Shown here in pieces: positions 1 through 8,084 of a stretch of 64,000 nt of DNA. Location: NCBI RefSeq assembly GCF_029428875.1, contig NZ_JAJSOO010000001.1, positions 3,720,001 through 3,784,000 of the forward strand. Reading direction: 5' to 3'. The position numbers and the translations under genes were made by a program. The DNA is from Streptomyces sp. JH34 (lineage in GTDB: Bacteria > Actinomycetota > Actinomycetes > Streptomycetales > Streptomycetaceae). Within the stretch, counting starts at the first letter, position 1, and every line of letters begins with the position of its first letter. The notes below the pieces were generated by a model. It was given only the letters and a program-made list of their open reading frames with translations, was not told the DNA's origin and did no database searches.

Positions 1-357
1 CGCATGGACGCCCACACGAACGCCGACGACGCCACCCGTTACCGCGGTGACAGCGAGGTGGAGACGTGGCGCGCGCATGATCCCATCAAGCTCCTCGAGC
101 GGGAGCTGACCGGGCGCGGACTGCTGGACGAGGACGGCATGAGCACGGTGCGGGAGGGGGCCGAGCGGATGGCGGAGGGCCTGCGGGAGCAGATGAACGC
201 CGATCCGGTGCTCGACCCGATGGACCTGTTCGCCCATGTCTACGAGCAACAGACCGGGCAGCTACGGGAGCAGGCGGACCGGTTGCGGGTCGAGCTGGAC
301 GCCGAGCACGGTCCGAACGACGAGAACGACGAGAACGGCGTGGGGGATGGCCGATGA
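1..357 (+). CDS. 2-oxoacid dehydrogenase E1 alpha subunit, C-terminal part (cut by window edge)
   Basis: Only the last 118 codons are present; the frame is open to base 1, so the start lies outside. The visible part begins at the conserved segment that ends the thiamine-diphosphate fold (R-M-D-A-H-T, then D-D-A-T-R-Y-R) and continues with W-R-A-H-D-P-I, which aligns by eye with the same stretch of the complete E1alpha at 16501. It would pair with the E1beta encoded next to it in a branched-chain keto-acid dehydrogenase (pyruvate is less likely, because streptomycetes are known to use a homodimeric AceE). The stop overlaps the next start as ATGA, suggesting translational coupling. Confidence 0.9.
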   Translation, partial: RMDAHTNADDATRYRGDSEVETWRAHDPIKLLERELTGRGLLDEDGMSTVREGAERMAEGLREQMNADPVLDPMDLFAHVYEQQTGQLREQADRLRVELDAEHGPNDENDENGVGDGR

Positions 358-1385
358 GCACCGCTGCCGCGACCGCCGGTGAACGCACCGGCAGGGCCAA
401 ACCGGCCACGATGGCGCAGGCCCTCGGGCGGGCACTGCGTGACTCGATGGCTGAGGATCCGACGGTGCACGTCCTGGGGGAGGACGTCGGAACACTCGGT
501 GGCGTCTTCCGCGTCACCGACGGCCTGGCGAAGGAGTTCGGCGACGAGCGCTGCACGGACACTCCACTGGCCGAGGCGGGCATCCTCGGCGCGGCCGTGG
601 GAATGGCGATGTACGGGCTTCGGCCCGTGGTGGAGATGCAGTTCGACGCCTTCGCCTATCCGGCGTTCGAGCAGTTGGTCAGCCATGTCGCCAAGATGCG
701 GAACCGGACGGGCGGGGCGATGCCTATGCCGATCACGGTGCGGGTGCCGTACGGCGGCGGGATCGGCGGGGTGGAGCATCACAGCGACTCCTCCGAGGCG
801 TACTACATGGCGACACCCGGCCTGCACGTCGTCATGCCGGCCACCGTCGACGACGCCTACGGCCTGCTGAGGGAGTCGATCGCCTCCGACGACCCGGTGG
901 TCTTCCTGGAACCGAAGCGGCTCTACTGGTCCAAGGCCGACTGGTCACCGGATGCGCCGGCGTCGGTCGAGCCGATAGGGCGGGCGGTGGTCCGGCGCCC
1001 CGGCCGCAGCGCGACCCTGATCACCTATGGGCCGTCCCTCCCCGTGTGTCTGGAAGCTGCCGAGGCGGCCACGGCCGAGGGGTGGGATCTCGAAGTGGTA
1101 GACCTGCGCTCGCTGGTGCCGTTCGACGACGAGACCGTCGCCGCGTCGGTCCGCCGCACCGGTCGTGCGGTGGTCGTCCACGAGTCGTCCGGGTTCGGAG
1201 GTCCGGGCGGAGAGATCGCGGCGCGGGTCACCGAGCGGTGCTTCCACCATCTGGAGGCGCCGGTGCTGCGCGTCGCGGGATTCGACATCCCCTATCCGCC
1301 GCCGATGCAGGAGCGGCACCATCTGCCGGGCGTGGACCGGGTGCTCGACGCGGTCGCCCGTCTTCAGTGGGAGGCGGAGAGCTGA
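354..1385 (+). CDS. 2-oxoacid (branched-chain) dehydrogenase E1 beta subunit
   Basis: The 343-residue product has the E1beta hallmarks: the G-E-D-V-G-T-L-G-G-V-F segment near residue 40, the P-Y-G-G-G-I-G-G-V-E-H-H-S signature of the transketolase central domain, and the transketolase C-terminal domain with V-V-V-H-E-S. It forms the alpha2beta2 decarboxylase that oxidatively decarboxylates branched-chain 2-oxoacids and transfers the acyl group to E2 lipoate. It overlaps the E1alpha gene by 4 bases upstream and the E2 gene by 1 base downstream (TGATG). A paralogue lies at 17661. Substrate choice is inferred from family and context, not visible directly. Confidence 0.95.
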   Translation: MSTAAATAGERTGRAKPATMAQALGRALRDSMAEDPTVHVLGEDVGTLGGVFRVTDGLAKEFGDERCTDTPLAEAGILGAAVGMAMYGLRPVVEMQFDAFAYPAFEQLVSHVAKMRNRTGGAMPMPITVRVPYGGGIGGVEHHSDSSEAYYMATPGLHVVMPATVDDAYGLLRESIASDDPVVFLEPKRLYWSKADWSPDAPASVEPIGRAVVRRPGRSATLITYGPSLPVCLEAAEAATAEGWDLEVVDLRSLVPFDDETVAASVRRTGRAVVVHESSGFGGPGGEIAARVTERCFHHLEAPVLRVAGFDIPYPPPMQERHHLPGVDRVLDAVARLQWEAES

Positions 1386-2815
1386 TGGCGCAGGTGCTGG
1401 AATTCAGGCTGCCCGACCTGGGCGAAGGACTGACCGAGGCGGAGATCGTGCGCTGGCTGGTGGAGGTCGGCGACGTGGTCGCCGTCGATCAGCCGGTCGT
1501 CGAGGTCGAGACGGCCAAGGCCATGGTGGAGGTGCCCTGCCCCTACGGGGGCGTGGTGACGGCACGATACGGCGAGGAGGGCGCGGAGCTCCCGGTCGGC
1601 GCACCGCTCCTGACCGTGGCGGTCGGATCGGTGGAGCGGACCACGGAGCGCGCGGGTTCCGTCACGTCCTCAGGTGGCGGTGCTGCCGAGAGCGGGGCGT
1701 CGGGCAATGTGCTGGTCGGCTACGGCACGGGTGCACCTGCCGCTCGGAGGCGACGGGTGAGGCCCGCGCCCGTCTCGGCCGTGTCCCCGGCACCGGCGAC
1801 CGCGGCCGGGATCGTGGCGCCCGCGACCAGGATCGGTGCGTCGGCCGCGGAGACATCCACGGCGCCAGGGACGACCACCGCTGTGGCGATGGATTCGGCC
1901 CCGGTACTCGGTGTGGTACGGCCTCAGGGCCCCGTTGCGGTCATCTCCCCGCTGGTTCGGAAGCTGGCACGGCAGCACGGCCTCGATCTCCGGCAGATCG
2001 TCGGTACGGGACGCGACGGGCTGATTCTGCGTACCGACGTGGAGTCCGCCATCAAGGCGGCGGAAGCACCCGCTGCCGGGGGACAGCCGGTAACCGTGCC
2101 GGATGCGGAGCCGTCCGTCGAGCGGATCCCGCTGCGCGGGGTCCGGGGCGCCGTCGCCGACAAGCTGTCACGCAGCCGGCGTGAGATTCCCGAAGCCACG
2201 TGCTGGGTCGACGCAGACGCCACCGAGCTGATGGCGGCACGGGCCGCCATGAACGCGGCCGGTGGTTCCGCGGCCGGGCCCAAGGTGTCGGTGCTCGCCC
2301 TGTTGGCCCGCATCTGCACGGCGGCTCTGGCGCGGTTCCCCGAACTCAACTCGACGGTCGACGCGGACGCACGGGAGATCGTGCGGCTGTCCGGGGTGCA
2401 CCTGGGATTTGCCGCGCAGACGGAGCGGGGCCTCGTCGTTCCGGTCGTCCGTGACGCGCATACCAGGAACGCGGAGTCCATCGGCGCGGAGATCGCCCGC
2501 CTGACCGGCGCGGCGCGGGACGGGAAGCTGACCCCGGCGCAGCTCACCGGCGGGACGTTCACGCTGAACAACTACGGGGTGTTCGGAGTCGACGGTTCGA
2601 CTCCCATCATCAACCACCCCGAAGCGGCCATGCTCGGCGTCGGCCGGATCATGCCCAAACCCTGGGTGCACGAGGGCGAGCTGGCTGTTCGCCAGGTCGT
2701 GCAGCTCTCGCTCACCTTCGACCACCGGGTCTGCGACGGCGGAACGGCAGGCGGCTTCCTGAGGTACGTGGCCGACTGTGTGGAACAGCCGGCGGTGTTG
2801 TTGCGCACTCTGTGA
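1385..2815 (+). CDS. 2-oxoacid dehydrogenase E2 (dihydrolipoyl acyltransferase)
   Basis: The 476-residue product has an N-terminal lipoyl domain (residues 5-80, lipoyl lysine K45 in E-T-A-K-A), an Ala/Pro/Thr-rich flexible linker, a peripheral subunit-binding domain around residues 185-220, and the C-terminal acyltransferase domain with the catalytic F-D-H-R-V-C-D-G motif. It accepts the acyl group from E1 and passes it to CoA. Start: the ATG overlaps the E1beta stop, and translation immediately gives the conserved F-R-L-P-D-L-G-E-G-L-T-E-A-E. Longer upstream readings in this frame run antisense-like through E1beta and were rejected. Confidence 0.95.
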   Translation: MAQVLEFRLPDLGEGLTEAEIVRWLVEVGDVVAVDQPVVEVETAKAMVEVPCPYGGVVTARYGEEGAELPVGAPLLTVAVGSVERTTERAGSVTSSGGGAAESGASGNVLVGYGTGAPAARRRRVRPAPVSAVSPAPATAAGIVAPATRIGASAAETSTAPGTTTAVAMDSAPVLGVVRPQGPVAVISPLVRKLARQHGLDLRQIVGTGRDGLILRTDVESAIKAAEAPAAGGQPVTVPDAEPSVERIPLRGVRGAVADKLSRSRREIPEATCWVDADATELMAARAAMNAAGGSAAGPKVSVLALLARICTAALARFPELNSTVDADAREIVRLSGVHLGFAAQTERGLVVPVVRDAHTRNAESIGAEIARLTGAARDGKLTPAQLTGGTFTLNNYGVFGVDGSTPIINHPEAAMLGVGRIMPKPWVHEGELAVRQVVQLSLTFDHRVCDGGTAGGFLRYVADCVEQPAVLLRTL

Positions 2816-2896
2816 CGGAGCACGGGAGCATGGCGCCCCCGGCCCGGGCTTCTCGTGAGTTCGGTCCCCGGGGGCCCGCCGGGGACGGAGGGCCCG

Positions 2897-2902
2897 CATA
2901 CT
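2897..2902 (+). promoter_or_regulatory. putative -10 element of mobA (leaderless)
   Basis: CATACT lies 7 bases before the mobA ATG, so transcription would start at or next to the A of the start codon. No convincing -35 is visible. Confidence 0.45.
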
Positions 2903-2909
2903 CGGGGGC

Positions 2910-3785
2910 ATGACCGCGTATGACGCCATCGTTCTTGCCGGAGGGGCCGCGAAGCGCCTCGGAGGAGCTGACAAGCCAGGGCTCCACGTGGGTGGCCGGT
3001 CGCTGCTCGACCGGGTGCTGGCCGTATGTGCCGACGCCGGGTCCACCGTGGTGGTGGGTGGGCGCAGGGCGACCGTGCGTCCGGTCACCTGGACTCGCGA
3101 AGTGCCGGAAGGCGGCGGGCCTTTGGCCGCACTCGATGCTGGTGTACGGCACACGGAAGCGGAAAATGTCCTGGTGCTCTCCGCGGACCTGCCGTTCCTG
3201 GGGGAGGCGACCATCCGCGCGTTGCTGGCCGCGACGGATCCGGGATCCCGCGAAGGCGCCCTGTGCACCGACCGGGACGGGCGGGACCAGCCGTTGGTCG
3301 CGGTGTACCGGGCCGAGCCGCTGCGCCGTGAACTCGCACTTCTCGCCACCGAGCACGGCAGCCTGGCCGGACTCCCTCTGCGCCACCTGACCGCCGAACT
3401 GGACCTGGCCCGGGTCCCCGCCGGCCCTTTGGCTTCCTTCGACTGCGACACCTGGGAAGACATTGCTGCCGCCAGGGCGCGGATCAGGGAGCATGGGACC
3501 GTGCTGGACGAATGGATCACCACAGTCAAGAACGAACTGGGCATCGAACTCGACGTCGATACCGGCGTCCTGCTCGACCTCGCCCGCGACGCGGCGCATG
3601 GCGTCGCCCGGCCGGCCGCGCCACTGACCACCTTCCTGGTGGGGTACGCGGCTGCGATGGCGAGCAGCGGCAGAAGCCCGGAGGATGCGACTGACGCGGT
3701 TGCAGATTTCTCCCGCAAGGCCACTGCCCTCGCGCTCCGATGGGCCGAGGAAACGGAGGCGGGTAGCGGACCCGGCACGCCGTGA
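2910..3785 (+). CDS. mobA: MobA-like molybdenum cofactor nucleotidyltransferase with C-terminal DUF6457 domain
   Basis: Residues 1-190 are an NTP-transferase of the MobA type: the nucleotide-binding loop L-A-G-G-A-A-K-R-L-G-G-A-D-K is at residues 9-22, followed by the D-L-P-F segment that binds metal in this fold. MobA adds GMP to molybdopterin. Residues about 200-280 match my memory of DUF6457, a small helical domain that in actinobacteria is often attached to MobA or next to molybdenum genes. The gene overlaps moeA by 4 bases (GTGA), so both are probably translated together. A CATACT box 7 bases before the ATG and no Shine-Dalgarno suggest a leaderless mRNA. Confidence 0.9.
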   Translation: MTAYDAIVLAGGAAKRLGGADKPGLHVGGRSLLDRVLAVCADAGSTVVVGGRRATVRPVTWTREVPEGGGPLAALDAGVRHTEAENVLVLSADLPFLGEATIRALLAATDPGSREGALCTDRDGRDQPLVAVYRAEPLRRELALLATEHGSLAGLPLRHLTAELDLARVPAGPLASFDCDTWEDIAAARARIREHGTVLDEWITTVKNELGIELDVDTGVLLDLARDAAHGVARPAAPLTTFLVGYAAAMASSGRSPEDATDAVADFSRKATALALRWAEETEAGSGPGTP

Positions 3786-5527
3786 CCGCGCACGGACGCG
3801 AGGAACGGCCGGCTGACGGAGGCCGGTCGGCCGAGGAGGAGCGCGCCGACGAAGAGCGCGCCGAGGAGGAGCGGGCCGTCGAGCAGGCTCTGGCTCTCGT
3901 CGGCCGTCAGCCGCAGGCCGGGCACCGCCCACCGGTGGGGCCCGGCGAGACGTCCCCCAAGCCGAATTCCCCGCCAGCGGCGACATCGACATCACCGGCG
4001 ACGCCCTCGTCGGCGCCGACGAGGCCGAACGCGAGCGCCGGCCCGAACCTGAGCTCACGGAACCTGAGCTCACGGAACCCGAGCTCACGGAACCCGAGCT
4101 CACGGAACCCGAGCTCACCGAACCCGAGCTCACCGAACCCGAGCTCACCGAACCCGAGCTCACCGAACCCGAGCTCACCGACGTCGTACTCACCGGCCTC
4201 GACTTCACCGAGGCCGGGCGCCTCGATCCCAGGCGTCCCTCCCTCGGGTTCCTCCCGGCCCCACGAGGGCTCATCGGCCGGCCGATCCGTGTCCTCCCCG
4301 CACGCCCACCGGGCCGAAGCCACCGCCTGGGCCGCGGCGCGTGCCCTGGCCGAACGCCTCGGCCGCGCCACTCCCCCGACTGCCCACCGGCTTCCACTGG
4401 ACCGTGCTCTCGGACACGTCCTGGCCGAGGCGGTCGTAGCGCTCACGGATCTGCCGTCGTTCGACACCTCGGCCATGGACGGCTGGGCCGTCGCGGGGCC
4501 GGGCCCCTGGGCCGTCCGGGAGGGGGAAGGGCTGCTTGCCGGACGCGGTTCCACGGAACCGCTCCCCGACGGGCAGGCGCTGAGGATCGCCACAGGTGCG
4601 CGTCTTCCCGCGGATGCCACGGCCGTGATCCGCACCGAGCACGCGCACTTCGACGAGGCCAAGGGGCTTCTGCACGCCGACCGCGAGGTGGTTCCGGGCC
4701 AAGACATCCGGCCCAGGGGCCAGGAGTGCCGGTCCGGCGACGAGCTTCTGCCTGTGGGGACGGTGGTGACTCCTCCCGTACTCGGGCTGGCGGCCGCCGC
4801 CGGGTACGACGCGCTCGTCGCCGTACCCCGGCCCCGTGTCGATGTCTTCGTCCTCGGCGACGAACTCCTCACAGCGGGGCTTCCCCACGACGGACTGATC
4901 CGGGATGCGCTCGGCCCCATGCTGGTCCCCTGGCTCCGGGCTTTGGGAGCGGAGGTGGCCGAGCCCCGACGGCTCGGGGACGATGCCGAGGCGCTCCGGC
5001 AGGCACTCATCTCCTCCGATGCCGACCTGATCCTCACCACGGGCGGGACAGCCGCCGGCCCCGTGGACCATGTGCACCCGGTGCTGGCCGAGATCGGTGC
5101 CGATCTCCTCGTCGATGGGGTGGCCGTACGCCCCGGTCATCCCATGCTCCTGGCACGCCTCACCGAGGGCGGCCCCTGCCTGGTGGGATTGCCCGGCAAC
5201 CCTCTTGCCGCGGTGTCCGGACTGCTGACACTGGCCGAGCCCCTGCTCCGGGGAATCGCTGGTCGCACTGCCCAGGACCCGTACCGTGCGCCTGTCCACG
5301 ACGAGGTGCAGGGGCACCCGCACGACACGCGGCTCATCCCTGTGGTTCATCGCGACGACAGCGTCGTGCCTCTTCATTACAACGGCCCCGCCATGCTCCG
5401 GGGGATCGCTGCCGCGGACGGGCTGGCCGTGGTACCTCCCGGCGGGGTACGGTCCGGCACCGAGGTGGAGATCCTCGATCTACCGTGGGCCTCGGCGTCG
5501 CCGTGGACGGAAGGGTGTTTCACGTGA
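3782..5527 (+). CDS. moeA: MoeA, molybdopterin molybdenumtransferase, with long repeat-bearing N-terminal extension
   Basis: From about residue 170 the 581-residue protein is a full MoeA: D-L-P-S-F-D-T-S-A-M-D-G-W-A at the start of the catalytic region, the MoCF-binding domain with T-T-G-G-T-A-A-G-P, and the C-terminal MoeA domain. MoeA inserts molybdate into adenylylated molybdopterin. The start is the GTG overlapping mobA. The first 48 residues are acidic and coding-like, then about 120 residues are low-complexity Ser/Pro/Asn. In that stretch (about 3940-4230) codon usage fits the frame one base back better, as if two compensating shifts occurred (see findings). The last codons and the stop lie inside a parS site shared with the next gene. 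Confidence 0.9.
   Translation: MTAHGREERPADGGRSAEEERADEERAEEERAVEQALALVGRQPQAGHRPPVGPGETSPKPNSPPAATSTSPATPSSAPTRPNASAGPNLSSRNLSSRNPSSRNPSSRNPSSPNPSSPNPSSPNPSSPNPSSPTSYSPASTSPRPGASIPGVPPSGSSRPHEGSSAGRSVSSPHAHRAEATAWAAARALAERLGRATPPTAHRLPLDRALGHVLAEAVVALTDLPSFDTSAMDGWAVAGPGPWAVREGEGLLAGRGSTEPLPDGQALRIATGARLPADATAVIRTEHAHFDEAKGLLHADREVVPGQDIRPRGQECRSGDELLPVGTVVTPPVLGLAAAAGYDALVAVPRPRVDVFVLGDELLTAGLPHDGLIRDALGPMLVPWLRALGAEVAEPRRLGDDAEALRQALISSDADLILTTGGTAAGPVDHVHPVLAEIGADLLVDGVAVRPGHPMLLARLTEGGPCLVGLPGNPLAAVSGLLTLAEPLLRGIAGRTAQDPYRAPVHDEVQGHPHDTRLIPVVHRDDSVVPLHYNGPAMLRGIAAADGLAVVPPGGVRSGTEVEILDLPWASASPWTEGCFT
4051..4179 (+). repeat. 15-base tandem repeat, 8 full units plus a partial, inside moeA
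   Basis: Units of GAGCTCACSGAACCY run from 4051 to 4170, followed by a partial unit to about 4179. The first four carry ACGG and the next four ACCG, so the array looks expanded by duplication of two subtypes. In the moeA frame a unit reads S-S-R/P-N-P; in the frame one base back it reads E-L-T-E-P. The unit is a multiple of three, so copy-number change keeps the frame. Confidence 0.95.
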
Positions 5528-5530
5528 AAC
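5517..5530. promoter_or_regulatory. parS: parS site (ParB-binding)
   Basis: GTTTCACGTGAAAC is a perfect 14-base palindrome and equals the parS sequence known from Streptomyces coelicolor, where ParB binds many copies clustered around oriC. Here it overlaps the end of moeA (TGA at 5525-5527) and the GTG start of the channel gene (5524). Confidence 0.9.
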
Positions 5531-6627
5531 TTCCCGGCCACGATGCGATGGCCAGGCGCGCAGACGAACATGTCGTCCCCACCCGGGTGCTTCTGCCCCG
5601 GCGGGTGGTCGACAGACCGCTGCGGCAGGTGGCCAAGCGTCTGGCTATGGCTCTCACGGTGCTGGCCACCACGGTCTTCATCGTCTGGGCGGACCGGGGC
5701 GGCTACCACGACAACGCCGACAACAAGGTCGATTTCCTCGACGCCGTCTACTACGCGACAGTGACATTGTCGACGACCGGCTACGGCGACATCGTCCCGT
5801 ACAGCGACCCGGCCCGCTTGGTCAATGTGGTGCTGGTGACGCCGTTGCGTGTGCTCTTCCTGATCATCCTGGTCGGCACCACCCTCGAGGTCCTGACGGA
5901 ACGGACCCGGGAGGATTTCCGGCTGAACCGTTGGAGAAGCAACTTGCGTGAACACACCGTGGTCGTCGGCTTCGGCACGAAAGGCCGTTCAGCGATCCAG
6001 ACGCTGTGTACGACCGGGCTGAAGAAGGACCAGATCGTCATCGTCGATCCGGCCGGCAAGGTGATCGAAGCAGCCAACGCCGAAGGCTTCGTGGGCGTGC
6101 TGGGCGATGCGACCCGAAGTGATGTGCTGTTGCGGGCCGAGGTCCAGAAGGCCCGCCAGATCATCATCGCCACCCAGCGCGACGACACCGCCGTACTGGT
6201 TGCCTTGACCGCGCGTCAGCTCAACCGCGGTGCGAAGATCGTGGCCGCCGTCCGTGAGGAGGAGAACGCGCCACTGCTGCGGCAGTCCGGTGCCGACGCC
6301 GTGATCACCAGCGCGAGCGCGGCGGGACGTCTGCTCGGTCTCTCCGTCCTCAGCCCCAGCGCGGGCACGGTGATGGAGGATCTCATCCAGCAGGGCAGCG
6401 GGCTCGATCTCGTCGAACGACCGGTGATAAAGGCCGAGGTGGGCAAGAGCGTCCGTGAGACCGACGACCTGGTGGTGAGCGTGCTGCGCGGCCACAGGCT
6501 GCTGGGTTACGACGATCCGGCGGCCAGCCCTCTGCAGCTGACGGACCGGGTGATCACCATCGTGCGTGCATCACCGCTGCATACGTCTGCGACGCAGCAT
6601 CCTCAGTCGCCCGGCCAGCGGTCGTAG
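5524..6627 (+). CDS. two-TM potassium channel with cytoplasmic RCK (TrkA-N/TrkA-C) domain
   Basis: The 367-residue protein has a first membrane helix at about residues 38-56, a pore loop with the K+ filter T-T-G-Y-G-D (84-89), and a second helix at about 99-122. An RCK domain starts near 144 with the dinucleotide-binding G-F-G-T-K-G at 149-154, and a TrkA-C-like region ends the protein. This is the MthK-type plan: ligand binding to RCK gates K+ flow. GTG 5524 is chosen because it overlaps the moeA stop; GTG 5515 and the ATG at 5548 are alternatives. Its operon with molybdenum cofactor genes has no obvious functional reason and may reflect co-transcription only. Confidence 0.92.
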   Translation: MKLPGHDAMARRADEHVVPTRVLLPRRVVDRPLRQVAKRLAMALTVLATTVFIVWADRGGYHDNADNKVDFLDAVYYATVTLSTTGYGDIVPYSDPARLVNVVLVTPLRVLFLIILVGTTLEVLTERTREDFRLNRWRSNLREHTVVVGFGTKGRSAIQTLCTTGLKKDQIVIVDPAGKVIEAANAEGFVGVLGDATRSDVLLRAEVQKARQIIIATQRDDTAVLVALTARQLNRGAKIVAAVREEENAPLLRQSGADAVITSASAAGRLLGLSVLSPSAGTVMEDLIQQGSGLDLVERPVIKAEVGKSVRETDDLVVSVLRGHRLLGYDDPAASPLQLTDRVITIVRASPLHTSATQHPQSPGQRS

Positions 6628-6647
6628 CAGGAGCGGTCGGGCCCCGG

Positions 6648-6763
6648 CACACCGGCGGGTCCGCCTCTGTACACACCGGCACGTCCGCCTCTGTACACAC
6701 CGGCGGGTCCTTCTCCGTACACACCAGCGGGTCCGCCCCGTACATCGGCGGGTCCGCCCAGCA
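6648..6763. repeat. 24-base imperfect tandem repeat in an intergenic spacer
   Basis: Three 24-base units (consensus CACACCGGCGGGTCCGCCTC followed by TGTA) fill 6648-6719. A 23-base unit and a decayed fifth unit follow to about 6763. The array lies in the 242-base spacer between the channel and oxidoreductase genes. Neither strand gives a convincing gene. Confidence 0.85.
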
Positions 6764-6856
6764 CACAGGCAGATCGCCCGCGCACAGGGCCCCCGAACTC
6801 AAGCGGGTCCGCCCCGCATGCAGGCAGGTCTGCCCCGCCCGGGACCGTGTACGGAG

Positions 6857-6862
6857 TAGCCT
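6857..6862 (+). promoter_or_regulatory. putative -10 element, leaderless quinone oxidoreductase gene
   Basis: TAGCCT ends 7 bases before the ATG at 6870, with no Shine-Dalgarno, which is the usual layout of an actinobacterial leaderless promoter. Confidence 0.55.
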
Positions 6863-6869
6863 CGCGCCC

Positions 6870-7856
6870 ATGTATGCGATCACGATCCCCGAACCCGGCG
6901 GCCCCGAAGCGCTCGTATGGGCCGAGGTCCCCGATCCCGTACCAGGCGAGGGCGAAGTCCTCGTCGAGGTCGTGTCCAGTGCGGTCAACCGGGCCGATGT
7001 CCTGCAGCGGCAGGGCTTCTACAACCCTCCGCCCGGCGCCTCTCCCTACCCCGGCCTCGAATGTGCGGGCCGCATCACGGAGCTGGGCCCCGGAGTCACG
7101 GGATGGGCCGTGGGCGACGAGGTGTGCGGACTGCTCGCGGGCGGCGGGTACGCAGAGAAGGTGGCTGTGCCCGTCGGCCAGTTGCTGCCGGTGCCCGACG
7201 GCGTAGACCTCACCGAGGCCGCGGCATTGCCCGAGGTGGCGGCGACGGTCTGGTCCAACGTCTTCATGGTGGCTCACCTCCGCCCCGGCGAGACCCTTCT
7301 GGTCCACGGCGGATCCAGCGGAATCGGCACGATGGCGATCCAGCTCGCCAAGGCCGTCGGCGCGCGCGTCGCCGTGACGGCGGGAGGCCCCGAGAAGCTG
7401 GCGCGCTGTCAGGAGCTCGGAGCCGACATCCTCATCGACTACCGCGAGCAGGATTTCGTCGAGGAGCTGCGTCAGGCCACGGACGGCGTGGGGGCGGACG
7501 TCATCCTCGACATCGTCGGGGCGAAGTATCTCGACCGGAACGTACGGGCCCTGGCTGTGAACGGTCGCCTCGCCATCATCGGCCTTCAGGGCGGTGCCAA
7601 GGGCGAGCTCAACCTGAGTGCCCTTCTGAGCAAGCGGGCCGCTGTCACGGCGACGTCGCTTCGCGCGCGGCCTCTCGCGGAGAAGGCCGCGATCATCGCC
7701 GCAGTTCGCGAGCACGTGTGGCCCCTGCTCGCCGACGGTGTCGTCAAGCCGATCGTGGACCGCACGATGCCGATGACGGAGGCAGCCGAAGCCCACCGGC
7801 TGATGGAGTCCAGCAGCCACATCGGGAAGATCCTCCTGGCTGCGCCGAAGGCCTGA
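6870..7856 (+). CDS. NAD(P)H-quinone oxidoreductase, MDR family (PIG3-like)
   Basis: The 328-residue protein is a zinc-free medium-chain dehydrogenase/reductase. It has the N-terminal GroES-like domain with N-R-A-D-V-L-Q-R-Q-G at about residues 41-50, a Rossmann fold with the nucleotide loop G-G-S-S-G-I-G around residue 150, and the family ending S-S-H-I-G-K-I-L-L. The closest family I recall is the PIG3/QorB-type quinone oxidoreductases, which reduce quinones with NADPH. It stands alone, is probably leaderless, and converges on bpa with a strong hairpin between them. Confidence 0.93.
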   Translation: MYAITIPEPGGPEALVWAEVPDPVPGEGEVLVEVVSSAVNRADVLQRQGFYNPPPGASPYPGLECAGRITELGPGVTGWAVGDEVCGLLAGGGYAEKVAVPVGQLLPVPDGVDLTEAAALPEVAATVWSNVFMVAHLRPGETLLVHGGSSGIGTMAIQLAKAVGARVAVTAGGPEKLARCQELGADILIDYREQDFVEELRQATDGVGADVILDIVGAKYLDRNVRALAVNGRLAIIGLQGGAKGELNLSALLSKRAAVTATSLRARPLAEKAAIIAAVREHVWPLLADGVVKPIVDRTMPMTEAAEAHRLMESSSHIGKILLAAPKA

Positions 7857-7971
7857 CGCGAAGGTCTGAAGCTGAAGGCCCGAGGCCCAAAGGGCAGCCC
7901 GGCACGGCCAACCAAGCACGTGGCATCTACCAGGCCGGCTGCTCGGCTCCCCGGCTGCCCGGCTCCTCGTC

Positions 7972-7998
7972 ACCGGGCGGACCGGGCGGACCGGGCGG
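7972..7998. repeat. three tandem copies of ACCGGGCGG
   Basis: Three perfect 9-base copies lie just before the terminator between the oxidoreductase and bpa genes. Confidence 0.9.
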
Positions 7999-8018
7999 AG
8001 AAGCGGACCGGCAAACGG

Positions 8019-8053
8019 CGGGGCCCGGCACACGTCGCGTGTGCCGGGCCCCG
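8019..8053. terminator. bidirectional terminator hairpin
   Basis: A perfect 16-bp stem (8019-8034 with 8038-8053) and a TCG loop lie between two convergent genes. There is no long T-run, as is common in Streptomyces. Confidence 0.75.
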
Positions 8054-8084
8054 GTTGCGTAGGACAGTCGGTGAGCGCTGAGGG

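Noticed and set aside
2592..2605. A GGTTCGACTCC-like sequence suggesting a tRNA T-arm
   Set aside because: It lies within the E2 coding frame and there is no acceptor stem or anticodon arm around it.
2168..3925. A 585-codon open frame on the minus strand (and similar long antisense frames at 3907-5040, 10335-11900 and 38428-41832)
   Set aside because: They lie opposite well-recognised genes, are rich in Arg/Ser/Pro, and arise from the G/C-rich third positions of the real genes.
6648..6763. The tandem arrays as a possible CRISPR
   Set aside because: Units are directly adjacent with no unique spacers, and there are no cas genes.
6554..6988. A 144-codon minus-strand frame with repeated P-V-C-T-E-A-D
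   Set aside because: The repeat is just the translated 24-base array; the rest is antisense to the channel and oxidoreductase genes, and no ribosome site is seen.
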